Program-made: the position numbers and the translations under genes
Shown here: in pieces, positions 25,658-34,313 of the stretch
Layout of the letters: the number at the start of each line of letters is the position of its first letter
Numbering within the stretch: the first letter of the stretch is position 1
Origin: BQJD01 sp964350265
GTDB taxonomy: Bacteria > Pseudomonadota > Gammaproteobacteria > Arenicellales > CAJQKF01
DNA: 64,000 nucleotides
Assembly: GCA_964350265.1 (NCBI GenBank)
Contig: CAYGJZ010000003.1
Location: 38,930 to 102,929 of the forward strand
Direction of reading: 5' to 3'
Notes under the pieces: generated by a model
What the model was told of the DNA's origin: nothing
Database searches by the model: none
What the model saw: the letters and a program-made list of their open reading frames with translations, nothing else

Positions 25658-25718
25658 GCCAGGATGTCGTCGCGATGAGCCAACGCCAGATTCTATCTAC
25701 ATTGACGGGGAAAAACCC

Positions 25719-27194
25719 ATGACCCAGCGATTCCGGATCACCATCGACGGCCGGCACGAGGATTCGGCCAGCGGCCAGTGGCTGGCCTGTGAAAACCCCT
25801 TCGACGGCAGCACCTGGGCGGAAGTCCCCCGCTGCGATGCCCGCGACGTGGACCGGGCGGTCGACGCGGCCCGCCGTGCCGGCGAAAGCGGTCCCTGGGC
25901 CGAGGCCAGCGCGGCCCAGCGTGGCGCCTGGCTGCGACGCGCGGGCGAACTGATGGACGAACGCGCCGAGATGCTGGCGGCACTGGAAACCCGCGACACC
26001 GGCAAGCGGATCGCCGAGAGCGTGCCGCAGATGCGGGGTCTGCGCGCCTGGTTCGACTACTATGCCGGCCTGGCCGACAAGATCGAGGGCGCGGTGGTGC
26101 CCGCCGACCCGTCCAGGGTATTCAACTACACGGTGCACGAACCGCTGGGCGTGGTCGCCGCCATTACGCCGTGGAACTCGCCCTTGATGATCGGGGCCTG
26201 GAAGCTGGCGCCTGCGCTGGCCGCCGGCAACACCGTGGTCATCAAGCCCTCGGAGCACGCCTCGGCGTCGACCCTGGCCTTCATGGACGTGTTCCGCGAC
26301 GCCGGCTTCCCGGCGGGGGTGGTCAACGTCATCACCGGGCTGCCCGCCGAGTGCGGCGAGGCGCTGGTGGCCCACCCGGACGTGGCGAAGATCTCCTTTA
26401 CCGGCTCGGAGCACGGTGGCCGCGCCATCAATACCCGCGCCGCCGCAGACTTCAAGCGCGTGACCATGGAGCTCGGCGGCAAGTCCCCGCAGATCGTCTT
26501 CGACGATGCCCGCATCGACAACGCCGTGCACGGCGTGCTCTCGGGCATCTTCCTGTCCAACGGGCAGACCTGCGTGGCCGGTTCGCGGCTGTACCTGCAC
26601 CGCGCCATTCGGGACGGCTTCCTCGAGCGACTGCTCGGCGCCCTGCAGGGACTGAAGATGGGTGATCCCTTCGATCCGTCCACGCGCATCGGCCCGGTGG
26701 CCAACCGCATGCAGTTCGACAAGGTGCTTTCCTTCATCGACGCCGCCCATGCCGCCGGCGGACGATGCCTGGCCGGCGGCCGGGCCGTCCGGGACGAACA
26801 CACCGGCCAGGGGCTGTTCATCGAACCCACCGTCTTCGATGGTCTCGACGCCACCCACCCGCTGGCCTGCGAGGAAGTGTTCGGGCCAGTGCTGGCGGTG
26901 TTCGACTTCGACGACGAGGACGAGGTGGTGGCACTGGCCAACGACAGCCCCTACGGACTCGCCGCCGGTGTCTGGACCAGCGACTACGTGCGTGCCACGC
27001 GGATGGCGCGCCGCATACGCAGCGGCACCGTCTACATCAACAGCTACCGCGCGGTGAGCGTGACCTCCCCGGTGGGCGGCTACAAGCTGAGCGGTTTCGG
27101 ACGAGAGAACGGCATCGAGGCAATCTACGAGTTCCTGCAGACGAAAAGCGTCTGGATGGGGCTGGAAGAGAACCTGCCCAACCCCCTGGCCTGA
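25719..27194 (+). CDS. NAD(P)-dependent aldehyde dehydrogenase
   Basis: The 491-residue aldehyde dehydrogenase has the full active site: Asn153 (TPWNSP), Glu251 (MELGGKSPQIV) and nucleophile Cys285 (SNGQTCVAGSR). The NAD region has the TGSEHGG signature. The start at 25719 gives the usual N terminus; longer in-frame extensions run into the LysR promoter region. It diverges from the LysR gene and is followed 13 bases later by a 2-hydroxyacid dehydrogenase gene. In context it likely oxidises the aldehyde released by the split ThDP decarboxylase. It resembles betaine-aldehyde/aminobutyraldehyde-type dehydrogenases, but the substrate is not fixed. Confidence 0.92.
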   Translation: MTQRFRITIDGRHEDSASGQWLACENPFDGSTWAEVPRCDARDVDRAVDAARRAGESGPWAEASAAQRGAWLRRAGELMDERAEMLAALETRDTGKRIAESVPQMRGLRAWFDYYAGLADKIEGAVVPADPSRVFNYTVHEPLGVVAAITPWNSPLMIGAWKLAPALAAGNTVVIKPSEHASASTLAFMDVFRDAGFPAGVVNVITGLPAECGEALVAHPDVAKISFTGSEHGGRAINTRAAADFKRVTMELGGKSPQIVFDDARIDNAVHGVLSGIFLSNGQTCVAGSRLYLHRAIRDGFLERLLGALQGLKMGDPFDPSTRIGPVANRMQFDKVLSFIDAAHAAGGRCLAGGRAVRDEHTGQGLFIEPTVFDGLDATHPLACEEVFGPVLAVFDFDDEDEVVALANDSPYGLAAGVWTSDYVRATRMARRIRSGTVYINSYRAVSVTSPVGGYKLSGFGRENGIEAIYEFLQTKSVWMGLEENLPNPLA

Positions 27195-27207
27195 TCGGGA
27201 GCATCCC

Positions 27208-28221
27208 ATGAGCGCGAAACGCTGGACCATCGGCATCACCCACCTGGTGAAGCCGCCTTTTACCCCGGAATCCACCGCCTTCGACGGCGAGGCGGAGTTC
27301 ATCCACTTCGACCAGCGCGACGAGTCCGGCTTCGACCCGGCCATGCTCAGGAAGCTGGATGCCTTCCTGGTCTGGACACCGGCCATCACCAGCGCGACCC
27401 GTCGCCACCTGGAGCGCTGTCGCATCCTGGTGCGCTACGGGGTCGGCTACGACAAGGTCGACATCGACGAACTCGGGCGCGGCAACATCGCCTTCTCCAA
27501 CAACCCCGAGTACGGGCCGGAGGACGTCGCCGACACCGCGCTGTCGATGATCCTGCCGCTGCAGCGCCGAGTGCTCGAGCACGACCGCCGCGCCCGCGGC
27601 TACGGCAGCCGGTGGCAGGAAAACCTGCTGACCCCCACCCGGCAACTGCGTCATGCCACCGTCGGCGTGGTCGGCGTCGGACGGATCGGCCTGTCCGTGG
27701 TCAATCGCCTGCGTCCCTTCGGCTGCCGCGTTCTCGGCTACGATCCCTACCTGTCCAACGGCATGTTCCGCGCCATGGCGGTGGAACGGGTCAACGACCT
27801 GAGGGAACTGGCCGCGCGCTGCGACGTGCTCACCCTGCACTGCCCGCTGACCGCCGAGACCCGCGGCATGATCAACCAGGAACTGCTGGCGGCAGCACGA
27901 CCGGGCCTGGTGCTGGTGAACACCGCGCGCGGCAAGCTGGTGGACGGGCTGGACACCATCGAGCACGGGCTGCGCACCGGTCGCCTGGCCGGCGTCGGGC
28001 TCGACGTCCTGCCCGAGGAACCGCCGGCGCCCCATGCCCTGCTCGACGCCTGGCGCAACGACGAGGACTACCTGCGCGGCCGCCTGCTGATCAATCCGCA
28101 CACCGCGTTCTACTCCGACGAATCCTTCGCCGAGTGTCGCCAGCAGGCCGCGGTCACCGCCCGCCTGTTCCTGGAGGACGGCGTTCACCGCAATGCCGTT
28201 TTGCCCTCGAACGCATCCTGA
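27208..28221 (+). CDS. D-isomer-specific 2-hydroxyacid dehydrogenase, CtBP-like
   Basis: The 337-residue NAD-dependent reductase/dehydrogenase has the Rossmann motif VGVVGVGRIG (about residue 150), catalytic Arg in NTARGKLVDG, Glu in VLPEEPPA and His in NPHTAFYSDES. The NAD domain resembles C-terminal-binding-protein and phosphoglycerate dehydrogenase families. The ATG at 27208 has a GGAG upstream and lies 13 bases after the aldehyde dehydrogenase gene. It would interconvert a 2-oxo acid and a D-2-hydroxy acid, possibly handling the oxo acid also used by the decarboxylase. The gene ends before a strong convergent hairpin. Confidence 0.88.
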   Translation: MSAKRWTIGITHLVKPPFTPESTAFDGEAEFIHFDQRDESGFDPAMLRKLDAFLVWTPAITSATRRHLERCRILVRYGVGYDKVDIDELGRGNIAFSNNPEYGPEDVADTALSMILPLQRRVLEHDRRARGYGSRWQENLLTPTRQLRHATVGVVGVGRIGLSVVNRLRPFGCRVLGYDPYLSNGMFRAMAVERVNDLRELAARCDVLTLHCPLTAETRGMINQELLAAARPGLVLVNTARGKLVDGLDTIEHGLRTGRLAGVGLDVLPEEPPAPHALLDAWRNDEDYLRGRLLINPHTAFYSDESFAECRQQAAVTARLFLEDGVHRNAVLPSNAS

Positions 28222-28248
28222 CCGGCGCCGCGCAGACGCGGTGCGAAC

Positions 28249-28275
28249 CGGGTCCCGGCCGGTGGCCGGGACCCG
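28249..28275. terminator. strong bidirectional hairpin between convergent genes
   Basis: A perfect 12-bp stem (28249-28260 with 28264-28275) around a three-base loop sits midway between the convergent 2-hydroxyacid dehydrogenase (ends 28221) and solute-binding protein (ends 28295) genes. Neither side has a T-run, but position and symmetry fit a bidirectional terminator or stabiliser. Confidence 0.65.
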
Positions 28276-28294
28276 TCATCATGGGGGCAACCGC

Positions 28295-29143
28295 CTACTT
28301 GATGATGAAGGGGTTGTCCTCGATCTCGCCGAACCAGCCGTCGGTCTCGAACCAGTAGCGGTTCTTCGCCTCCAGCCAGCCATTGCTGTCATGCAACTGG
28401 ATCCAGGTATTGAGGAAGGTCAGGAAATCGATGTCGCCCTTGCGGATGGCGAAGCTGCCGGGATAGTAGTTGAACTTCTGGTCGCCGAAGGGCTTGAACA
28501 GGATGTCGCTGTGCGCCAGCGTGTACAAGGACGGCTTCGGTTCGGAAGTCACCACCGCGTGCGCATTGCCGTTGAGTACTTCCTGCACCGCCAGCGGGTC
28601 GGAATCGAAGTAGGTGTACTCCGCGTTCGGAAACTTCTCCTTCATCCACTCCACCTGCGAACTGCCGCGACGCGCCGCCAGGGTCACGTCCGGGCGGTCG
28701 AAGTCCTCGAAGGTGCTCCAGCCTTCCGCCAGCTTCTTGTTGGCGGTCATCGACACCGTGGAATAGGCATAGGGGATGGTGAAGTTCACCGTCTGCGCCC
28801 GCTTCGGCGTGGCCGACATGCCGCCGATGATGACATCGAACTTGCCCGCGATCAGCGCCGGGATGATGCCGTCCCAGGCCACCGGCACCAGTTCCAGTTC
28901 CCAGTCGTTGTCGGCGGCCAGCTTGTTGGCGACCTCGATCTCGAAGCCGATGAACTCGCCCTTGGAATTGCGCATGGCCCAGGGCACGAAGGTGGAGAAG
29001 CCCACCCGGATGGTCTTGCGCTTCTTGATTTCCTCCAGGGTACTGGCGCCGGCAAGATCGCTGGTCAGGTTCTGCGCAATGGCCGGGGCACTTACCAGGG
29101 CGCCGACCGCGAGCGCAGTGACCAACATTTTTCGTCTCAACAT
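28295..29143 (-). CDS. polar amino acid-type ABC transporter solute-binding protein (family 3)
   Basis: The 282-residue periplasmic protein has a signal peptide (MLRRKMLVTALAVGALVSA, cleavage near AIAQ) and a bacterial family 3 binding domain. Typical segments are IRVGFSTFVPWAMRNSKGE, FDVIIGGMSATPKRAQTVNF and NSKGEFIGFEIEVANKLA. It is divergent from, and 123 bases away from, the ATPase and two permease genes that complete the importer. GGAGGA precedes the ATG. The C terminus (NGWLEAKNRYWFETDGWF) is usual for the family. The ligand may be an amino acid or related amide; it cannot be inferred further. Confidence 0.92.
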   Translation of the reverse strand: MLRRKMLVTALAVGALVSAPAIAQNLTSDLAGASTLEEIKKRKTIRVGFSTFVPWAMRNSKGEFIGFEIEVANKLAADNDWELELVPVAWDGIIPALIAGKFDVIIGGMSATPKRAQTVNFTIPYAYSTVSMTANKKLAEGWSTFEDFDRPDVTLAARRGSSQVEWMKEKFPNAEYTYFDSDPLAVQEVLNGNAHAVVTSEPKPSLYTLAHSDILFKPFGDQKFNYYPGSFAIRKGDIDFLTFLNTWIQLHDSNGWLEAKNRYWFETDGWFGEIEDNPFIIK

Positions 29144-29174
29144 GGCTAATCCTCCGCACTTGGGTTATAACAAT

Positions 29175-29215
29175 ATCGACATACAGTCGACTGCTGTCGA
29201 TGCAGACATTATAGA
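29175..29215. promoter_or_regulatory. divergent promoter/operator of the amino-acid ABC importer
   Basis: Within the 29144-29266 divergent gap, ATCGACA (29175-29181) and TGTCGAT (29195-29201) form an inverted repeat around the perfect palindrome CAGTCGACTG (29184-29193). On the plus strand TCGACT (29187-29192) and TATAGA (29210-29215), 17 bases apart, form a credible promoter for the ATPase/permease genes. On the minus strand TATAAT (complement of 29208-29213) is a perfect -10 for the solute-binding gene. One regulator bound here could control both directions. Confidence 0.5.
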
Positions 29216-29266
29216 GTGAAAAGCCACCCGCGCCAGACACCGCAACCGCCGAGGTCGTGAACCAAG

Positions 29267-30007
29267 ATGGTGAAGCCGATTATCCAGCTGAAGGACGTTT
29301 GCAAGTTTTTCGGGCAGTTCCAGGCCCTCCACGACGTGACTTTCGACGTGCGTCTTGGCGAACGGGTGGTGGTCTGCGGCCCTTCCGGATCCGGCAAGTC
29401 GACCATGATCCGCTGCATCAACCGCCTCGAGGAACATGACAGCGGGCAGATCATGGTCGACGGCATCGAGTTGACCGAGGACATGGGAAACATCCTCTCT
29501 GTACGGCGGGAAGTGGGCATGGTGTTCCAGCAGTTCAACCTGTTCCCCCACCTCACGGTGCTGGAGAACCTCACCCTGGCGCCGATGCGGGCGCGTCGCA
29601 CCAGTCGCGCCGAGGCGGAAAAGCTGGCCATGGAATACCTCGAGCGGGTTCGCATTCCCGACCAGGCGGGCAAGTACCCTGCACAACTTTCGGGCGGCCA
29701 GCAGCAGCGCGTGGCGATTGCACGAAGCCTGTGCATGAAGCCGAAGATCATGCTCTTCGACGAGCCGACCTCGGCGCTGGACCCGGAGATGATCAAGGAA
29801 GTGCTCGATGTCATGATCGAGCTGGCCACCGAGGGCATGACCATGATCGTGGTCACCCACGAAATGGGCTTTGCCAAGACGGTGGCCGACACCATGGTCT
29901 TCATGGACCACGGGCGCATCGTCGAGGTGGCGCCCCCTTCGACCTTCTTCAACCAGCCGGAAAACGAACGTACCCGGTTGTTCCTGAGCCAGATCCTCGC
30001 CCACTGA
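29267..30007 (+). CDS. amino acid ABC transporter ATP-binding protein (GlnQ/HisP-like)
   Basis: The 246-residue ATPase has Walker A GPSGSGKST (about residues 39-47), Q-loop VFQQFNLFPH, signature LSGGQQQRVAIARSL, Walker B IMLFDEPTSALDPEM and H-loop VVTHEM. It is of the polar-amino-acid uptake class. It starts the plus-strand transcript opposite the solute-binding gene and is followed at six bases by the first permease gene. It energises import at the inner membrane. Confidence 0.95.
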   Translation: MVKPIIQLKDVCKFFGQFQALHDVTFDVRLGERVVVCGPSGSGKSTMIRCINRLEEHDSGQIMVDGIELTEDMGNILSVRREVGMVFQQFNLFPHLTVLENLTLAPMRARRTSRAEAEKLAMEYLERVRIPDQAGKYPAQLSGGQQQRVAIARSLCMKPKIMLFDEPTSALDPEMIKEVLDVMIELATEGMTMIVVTHEMGFAKTVADTMVFMDHGRIVEVAPPSTFFNQPENERTRLFLSQILAH

Positions 30008-30013
30008 CGAACG

Positions 30014-30823
30014 ATGACACCCACGGTTCGACGCCTGTTCCGCAAGAGCCAGCGCTCGCCGCTGGTGGCAACCGCCCAGTACCTGCTGTTCATGGGCGCG
30101 ATGATCTACCTGGTGGTACAGGGCGCCAACCAGATGGGCTACCAGTGGCAGTGGTACAACGTGCCGGACTTCTTCTACAGGGAGTTTCGCGGCGAACTGT
30201 TTCCCGGGCGGCTGACCAAGGGGTTGCTGGTCACGCTGGAACTCACCGCCTGGTGCATCGGCCTGACCCTGCTGGTGGGACTGGTCACCGCCCTGCTGCG
30301 CATGTCCTCGTCGATCTCCGGACGGGCCCTGGCCACCGCCTACCTCGAGGTGGTGCGCAACACGCCGCTGCTGGTGCAGCTGTACCTGTTCTACTTCGTG
30401 TTCTCGCCGATTCTCGGCATCGACCGTTTCTGGACCGGCGTCATCTGCCTGACCTTCTACGAGGGCTCCTTCGTCGCCGAGATCATCCGCTCGGGCATCC
30501 AGTCGGTGGATCGCGGCCAGTGGGAGGCCGGTGATGCCGTCGGCCTGCGTCGACGCGACGTGTTCCGCGACATCGTGCTGCCGCAGGCGGTGCCGTTGAT
30601 GCTGCCGCCCTTGACCGGGCAGATCATCAACCTGGTCAAGCACTCGGCCATCGTCAGTGTCATCGCCGTCGCCGACCTCACCACCGAGGGCCGAAACATC
30701 ATTGCCGACACCTTCATGAGCTTCGAGGTCTGGTTCACCGTGGCCGGTGTCTACCTGGCCATCACCCTGAGCCTGTCGGTGTTCGTGACCTGGCTCGAAC
30801 GCCGCAGCGCCTACCAGCGCTAG
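30014..30823 (+). CDS. amino acid ABC transporter permease (HisM/GlnP family)
   Basis: The 269-residue inner-membrane protein has an N-terminal extension with one hydrophobic segment (about residues 22-40). The standard His/Glu/Gln permease domain follows, with conserved VVRNTPLLVQLYLFYF and the EAA-type loop QWEAGDAVGLRRRDVFRDIV. It pairs with the downstream permease as a heterodimer. The gene starts six bases after the ATPase stop and ends four bases before the next permease start. Confidence 0.94.
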   Translation: MTPTVRRLFRKSQRSPLVATAQYLLFMGAMIYLVVQGANQMGYQWQWYNVPDFFYREFRGELFPGRLTKGLLVTLELTAWCIGLTLLVGLVTALLRMSSSISGRALATAYLEVVRNTPLLVQLYLFYFVFSPILGIDRFWTGVICLTFYEGSFVAEIIRSGIQSVDRGQWEAGDAVGLRRRDVFRDIVLPQAVPLMLPPLTGQIINLVKHSAIVSVIAVADLTTEGRNIIADTFMSFEVWFTVAGVYLAITLSLSVFVTWLERRSAYQR

Positions 30824-30827
30824 TACC

Positions 30828-31715
30828 ATGGCGAAGAGCAGGAAAACACGACTGAACTGGATCGACGCGGTGGTCGTGGCCGTGGTCGCGGGGTTCTGCT
30901 GGTACATCTTCCTGCGCGTGGAAAGCGTGCTCAACTACACCTGGGACTGGGGCCGGGTGCTGCCCTTCCTGGTCTACGTGGACAGCGACACCGGGGCAAT
31001 GAGCGCCAACCTGCTGCTCGAAGGGTTGCTGATGACCCTTCGCCTGGCGGTCTACGGCATCGTCGCCTCGGCGCTGATCGGCGTGGTCATGGGGCTTTGC
31101 CGGGTATCGCAGAATCTCTTCCTGCGCATGCTGGCGCGCACCTACGTGGAACTGGTGCGCAACACCCCGCCGCTGGTGTTCATCTTCATCTTCTATTTCT
31201 TTCTTTCCACCCAGTTGATGCCCCTGCTCGGCATCGAGGAGCTGGCACGCTCGGACTCGGCCACGGTGCAGGCGCTGATCACGTTCTTCTCCGGCGACCC
31301 GGTGCTGTTCTCCAACTTCATCTCCGGACTGATCTGCCTGAGCATCTTCGAAGGCGCCTACATCACCGAGATCGTGCGCGCCGGCATCCAGTCCATCCCG
31401 CGCGGCCAGTGGGAGGCCGGCAAGGCCATCGGCCTGTCCGGATACGAGGTGCTGCGACGGATCATCCTGCCGCAGGCGGTGTCACGCATCGCGCCGCCCC
31501 TCGCCAACCAGTTCATCACCCTGATCAAGGATTCCTCCATCGTCTCCCTGATCTCCATCCAGGAACTGACTTTCATGGCGGTGGAGGTCGGCGTGTCGAC
31601 ATCCCGCATCTTCGAGGTCTGGATCCTCACCGCCGCCATGTACTTCGTCATCTGCTACGCCTGCGTCCTTTTCTTCAACTACCTGGAGCGCAGGGCGGCA
31701 CGCTCCCGTCGATGA
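30828..31715 (+). CDS. amino acid ABC transporter permease (HisQ/GlnP family)
   Basis: The 295-residue second permease has an N-terminal hydrophobic helix (about residues 13-30), then a periplasmic stretch and the permease domain. Signature segments are VELVRNTPPLVFIFIFYFF and QWEAGKAIGLSGYEVLRRII, the ATPase-coupling loop. It completes the importer encoded at 28295-31715. The DMT-family gene that follows after 46 bases may be co-transcribed. Confidence 0.94.
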   Translation: MAKSRKTRLNWIDAVVVAVVAGFCWYIFLRVESVLNYTWDWGRVLPFLVYVDSDTGAMSANLLLEGLLMTLRLAVYGIVASALIGVVMGLCRVSQNLFLRMLARTYVELVRNTPPLVFIFIFYFFLSTQLMPLLGIEELARSDSATVQALITFFSGDPVLFSNFISGLICLSIFEGAYITEIVRAGIQSIPRGQWEAGKAIGLSGYEVLRRIILPQAVSRIAPPLANQFITLIKDSSIVSLISIQELTFMAVEVGVSTSRIFEVWILTAAMYFVICYACVLFFNYLERRAARSRR

Positions 31716-31761
31716 ATCCGCCGCGGTCGACGTCGGCCGGGCACCGCCGGGTTGGGCGCGC

Positions 31762-32616
31762 ATGAGCGGCAACCTGCGCGGCATCTGCTGGATGCTGCTG
31801 TCCACGGTCGGCTTCTCCTGCTCCCACGCCCTGGTGCGTGAACTGTCCGGGGAACTGCACAGTTTCCAGATCGTGTTCTTTCGCGGACTGGTCGGCGTGC
31901 TGGTGGTGCTGCCCTGGCTGTACCGGGACGGCCTCGCCTTCCTGCACACCCACCGCCTGCCGCTGCACCTGCTGCGCACCTCGCTGACCGTGACCTCGGT
32001 GTCCTGCTTCTACTACGCCCTGTCGGTGATCCCGCTGGCCAAGGCCACCGCGATCGGCTTCATGGCGCCGATCCTGTGCACCGCGCTGGTGGTACTGGTG
32101 CTGAAGGAACGTTCCCATGCCGCGCACTGGTGGGCGATGCTGCTCGGTGCATCGGGCATCCTGCTGATCGTGCGACCCGGGCTGATCGGCATCGACCTCG
32201 GCACCGGGCTGATGATCCTGTCCACGGCCCTGTACGCCTGCAACCTGCTGGTGATCAAGATCCTCAGCCGCACCGAGAGCAGCGTTGCCATCACCGGCTA
32301 CGCGGTGATCCTGCTGGTGCCGGTGTCGCTGCCCTTTGCGGGCCCGGTGTGGGTGTGGCCCAGTGCCGACCAGTACCTCGTGCTTCTGGTCATGGGGCTG
32401 ACCAACGGCGTTTCCCTGCTGTGCTTCACCCAGTCGCTGAAGGAGGCGCAGACCTCGGTGGTAATGCCGCTGGACTTCCTGCGCATGATCTGGATGACGT
32501 TGATCGGCTACCTGTGGTTTGCCGAGGTGCCCGACTCGTGGACCTGGATCGGCGGCATGCTGGTCTTCGGCGGCGCCCTGCTGGTGGCGCTGTCGGCCCG
32601 GCGCGACACCGGCTAG
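31762..32616 (+). CDS. DMT (EamA) family transporter
   Basis: The 284-residue membrane protein has ten predicted hydrophobic segments arranged as two EamA repeats, for example LLSTVGFSCSHALVREL near the start and AKATAIGFMAPILCTALVV in the first repeat. It is typical of drug/metabolite exporters with unknown substrate. It lies downstream of the amino-acid ABC importer on the same strand, and its last four bases overlap the end of the convergent amidase gene. It could export an amino acid or product of the same pathway. Confidence 0.9.
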   Translation: MSGNLRGICWMLLSTVGFSCSHALVRELSGELHSFQIVFFRGLVGVLVVLPWLYRDGLAFLHTHRLPLHLLRTSLTVTSVSCFYYALSVIPLAKATAIGFMAPILCTALVVLVLKERSHAAHWWAMLLGASGILLIVRPGLIGIDLGTGLMILSTALYACNLLVIKILSRTESSVAITGYAVILLVPVSLPFAGPVWVWPSADQYLVLLVMGLTNGVSLLCFTQSLKEAQTSVVMPLDFLRMIWMTLIGYLWFAEVPDSWTWIGGMLVFGGALLVALSARRDTG

Positions 32617-34169
32617 GCCGGCGTTGTCAGCACGTCCAGTCCCGCCGGCAACGGCATGGGTCCACGCAGGCGCTCGTAGACGCCGGCCAGTCGCAGCAGG
32701 TCATGCTCCCGGAACGGCGTGCCGGCCAGTTGCAGCGCCGTCGGCAGTCCCGATGTCGACACCCCGGTCGGCACCACCAGTGCCGGGACGCCGAGGTAGT
32801 TGGCGAAACGGGTCAGGGTCGCGGACTCGGAAAAGCGCCGATCCACCTCCTCGCCGCTCATCGTGTCGGTGGCATGGAACGACGGCGCTTCGGGCAGTCC
32901 CGCCGGCAGCGCCAGCGCGTCGTAGCCCTCGAGGAGGGCCGTGTAGCGCCGCAGGTAGTCGGCACGCAGGCACAATGCCTCGAGGTAGCGGGCGGCATGC
33001 AGGTGAAACCCGTCGGCGATGACGCTGCGCACCGCGTGGGATACCGGCGACGACGTGTCGCGCAGCCGCTGGCCGTGCAAGGCGGCCGCCTCGCACTTGA
33101 CCACGACCTGCTGCAAGGCGGTGAGTTCGTCGAGGAACGGCAATGCCAGCTCCTCCACCCGGTGGCCGTCCGCGGCCAGGGCCTGCAGGGCGGCACGGTA
33201 GTTCGGATCGTCCCCGGACAGCCGCTCGGCGTCGGCGAGCACGGCAATCCGCCAACGGGTGCGCGGCGCCACGGGGGCCGTGGCGACCTGCAGGGTACTG
33301 GCATCATTGGCGTCGTGGCCGCGGATGACCTCGTACACCGCCGCCACGTCGGCCGCCGTGGCCGCCATCGGACCGATGCAGTCCATGCTCCAGGTGCGCG
33401 GCGCCGCGCCGTGGCGGCTGACGCTGCCGTAGGTCGGCTTGAGGCCGACCACGCCGCACCACGCCGCGGGAATGCGAATGGAACCCCCGGCATCGGCGCC
33501 GATGGACGCCATGGCCAGAGCGGCGGACACCGCCGCCGCGCTGCCGCCGGAGGAACCGCCGGCAAGACGGTCGGGCTGCCAGGGGTTCAGGCAGCGGCCG
33601 AAGAAGCGGTTGTCGCCACTGCCCCCGGCCGACAGTTCGTCGAGGTTGAGAACGCCGAGAACGATGGCGCCGGCGTCTTCCAGGCGCTGCACCACGGTGG
33701 CCGTGGCCGCGGCCCGGGGCAGCGCATAGCCGGCACCGCCGCTGGCGCGGTGCCGGCGAAAGTCGAAGATGTCCTTCACCGCCACGGGCACGCCGTGCAA
33801 CGGTCCGCGGGCACCGTCCCGGCCCCGTTGCCGATCCAGCTGGCGGGCGCGATCGAGCGCCTCCTCGCCGAAGACGTCGAGGTAGGCGTTCAGCGTGCCA
33901 TCCACCCTGCCCAGGCGCTCCAGCATGCTGCCGACCTGTTTCTGGCAGGTGGTGCGACCCTCGTCCAGTGCCCGGCCATAGGCCGCGATGGCGCCGCCGT
34001 CGAGATCCGCGGCGGCGGGCGCGGCGCCTGCGCCGGCGGCGCGGCGCAGGGCGCCGGCAAACTGCCACGGGTCCGCCATCGCCTCGCCGGCCAGTTCGGC
34101 CACCCGCTGCTCCAGTTTTCGCGCGCCTTCCGCGCCCTGTTCACCGTCGTCCTCGCCTGGCTGGTTCAC
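32613..34169 (-). CDS. amidase signature family hydrolase
   Basis: Amidase-signature hydrolase of about 518 residues from a GTG at 34169 preceded by a G-rich ribosome binding site. An ATG at 34277 is open but adds a Pro/Arg-rich tail. The triad is Lys132 (VAVKDIF), Ser206 (AGGSSGGSAAAV) and Ser230 (DAGGSIRIPAAWCG), numbered from the GTG. It is distinct from the first amidase (19191-20474), with an N-terminal helical extension and the classic Gly-Gly before the nucleophile, like GatA/6-aminohexanoate-type enzymes. It follows the M14-like peptidase gene on the same strand. GatB and GatC are absent, so a tRNA amidotransferase role is unlikely. The substrate is unknown. Confidence 0.85.
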   Translation of the reverse strand: MNQPGEDDGEQGAEGARKLEQRVAELAGEAMADPWQFAGALRRAAGAGAAPAAADLDGGAIAAYGRALDEGRTTCQKQVGSMLERLGRVDGTLNAYLDVFGEEALDRARQLDRQRGRDGARGPLHGVPVAVKDIFDFRRHRASGGAGYALPRAAATATVVQRLEDAGAIVLGVLNLDELSAGGSGDNRFFGRCLNPWQPDRLAGGSSGGSAAAVSAALAMASIGADAGGSIRIPAAWCGVVGLKPTYGSVSRHGAAPRTWSMDCIGPMAATAADVAAVYEVIRGHDANDASTLQVATAPVAPRTRWRIAVLADAERLSGDDPNYRAALQALAADGHRVEELALPFLDELTALQQVVVKCEAAALHGQRLRDTSSPVSHAVRSVIADGFHLHAARYLEALCLRADYLRRYTALLEGYDALALPAGLPEAPSFHATDTMSGEEVDRRFSESATLTRFANYLGVPALVVPTGVSTSGLPTALQLAGTPFREHDLLRLAGVYERLRGPMPLPAGLDVLTTPA

Positions 34170-34313
34170 CGGCACCCCCCTGCAATCCGGGTTCGTGGGA
34201 GTGGGCCGGCACGGCGCCGGCCCGGTCGCTGCACGCGGTGTTTGCCCACCGGGCAGGAACTGTCTACTATATAACATATTGACAAAACATCATGAGCCTT
34301 GACCAGCGACATG

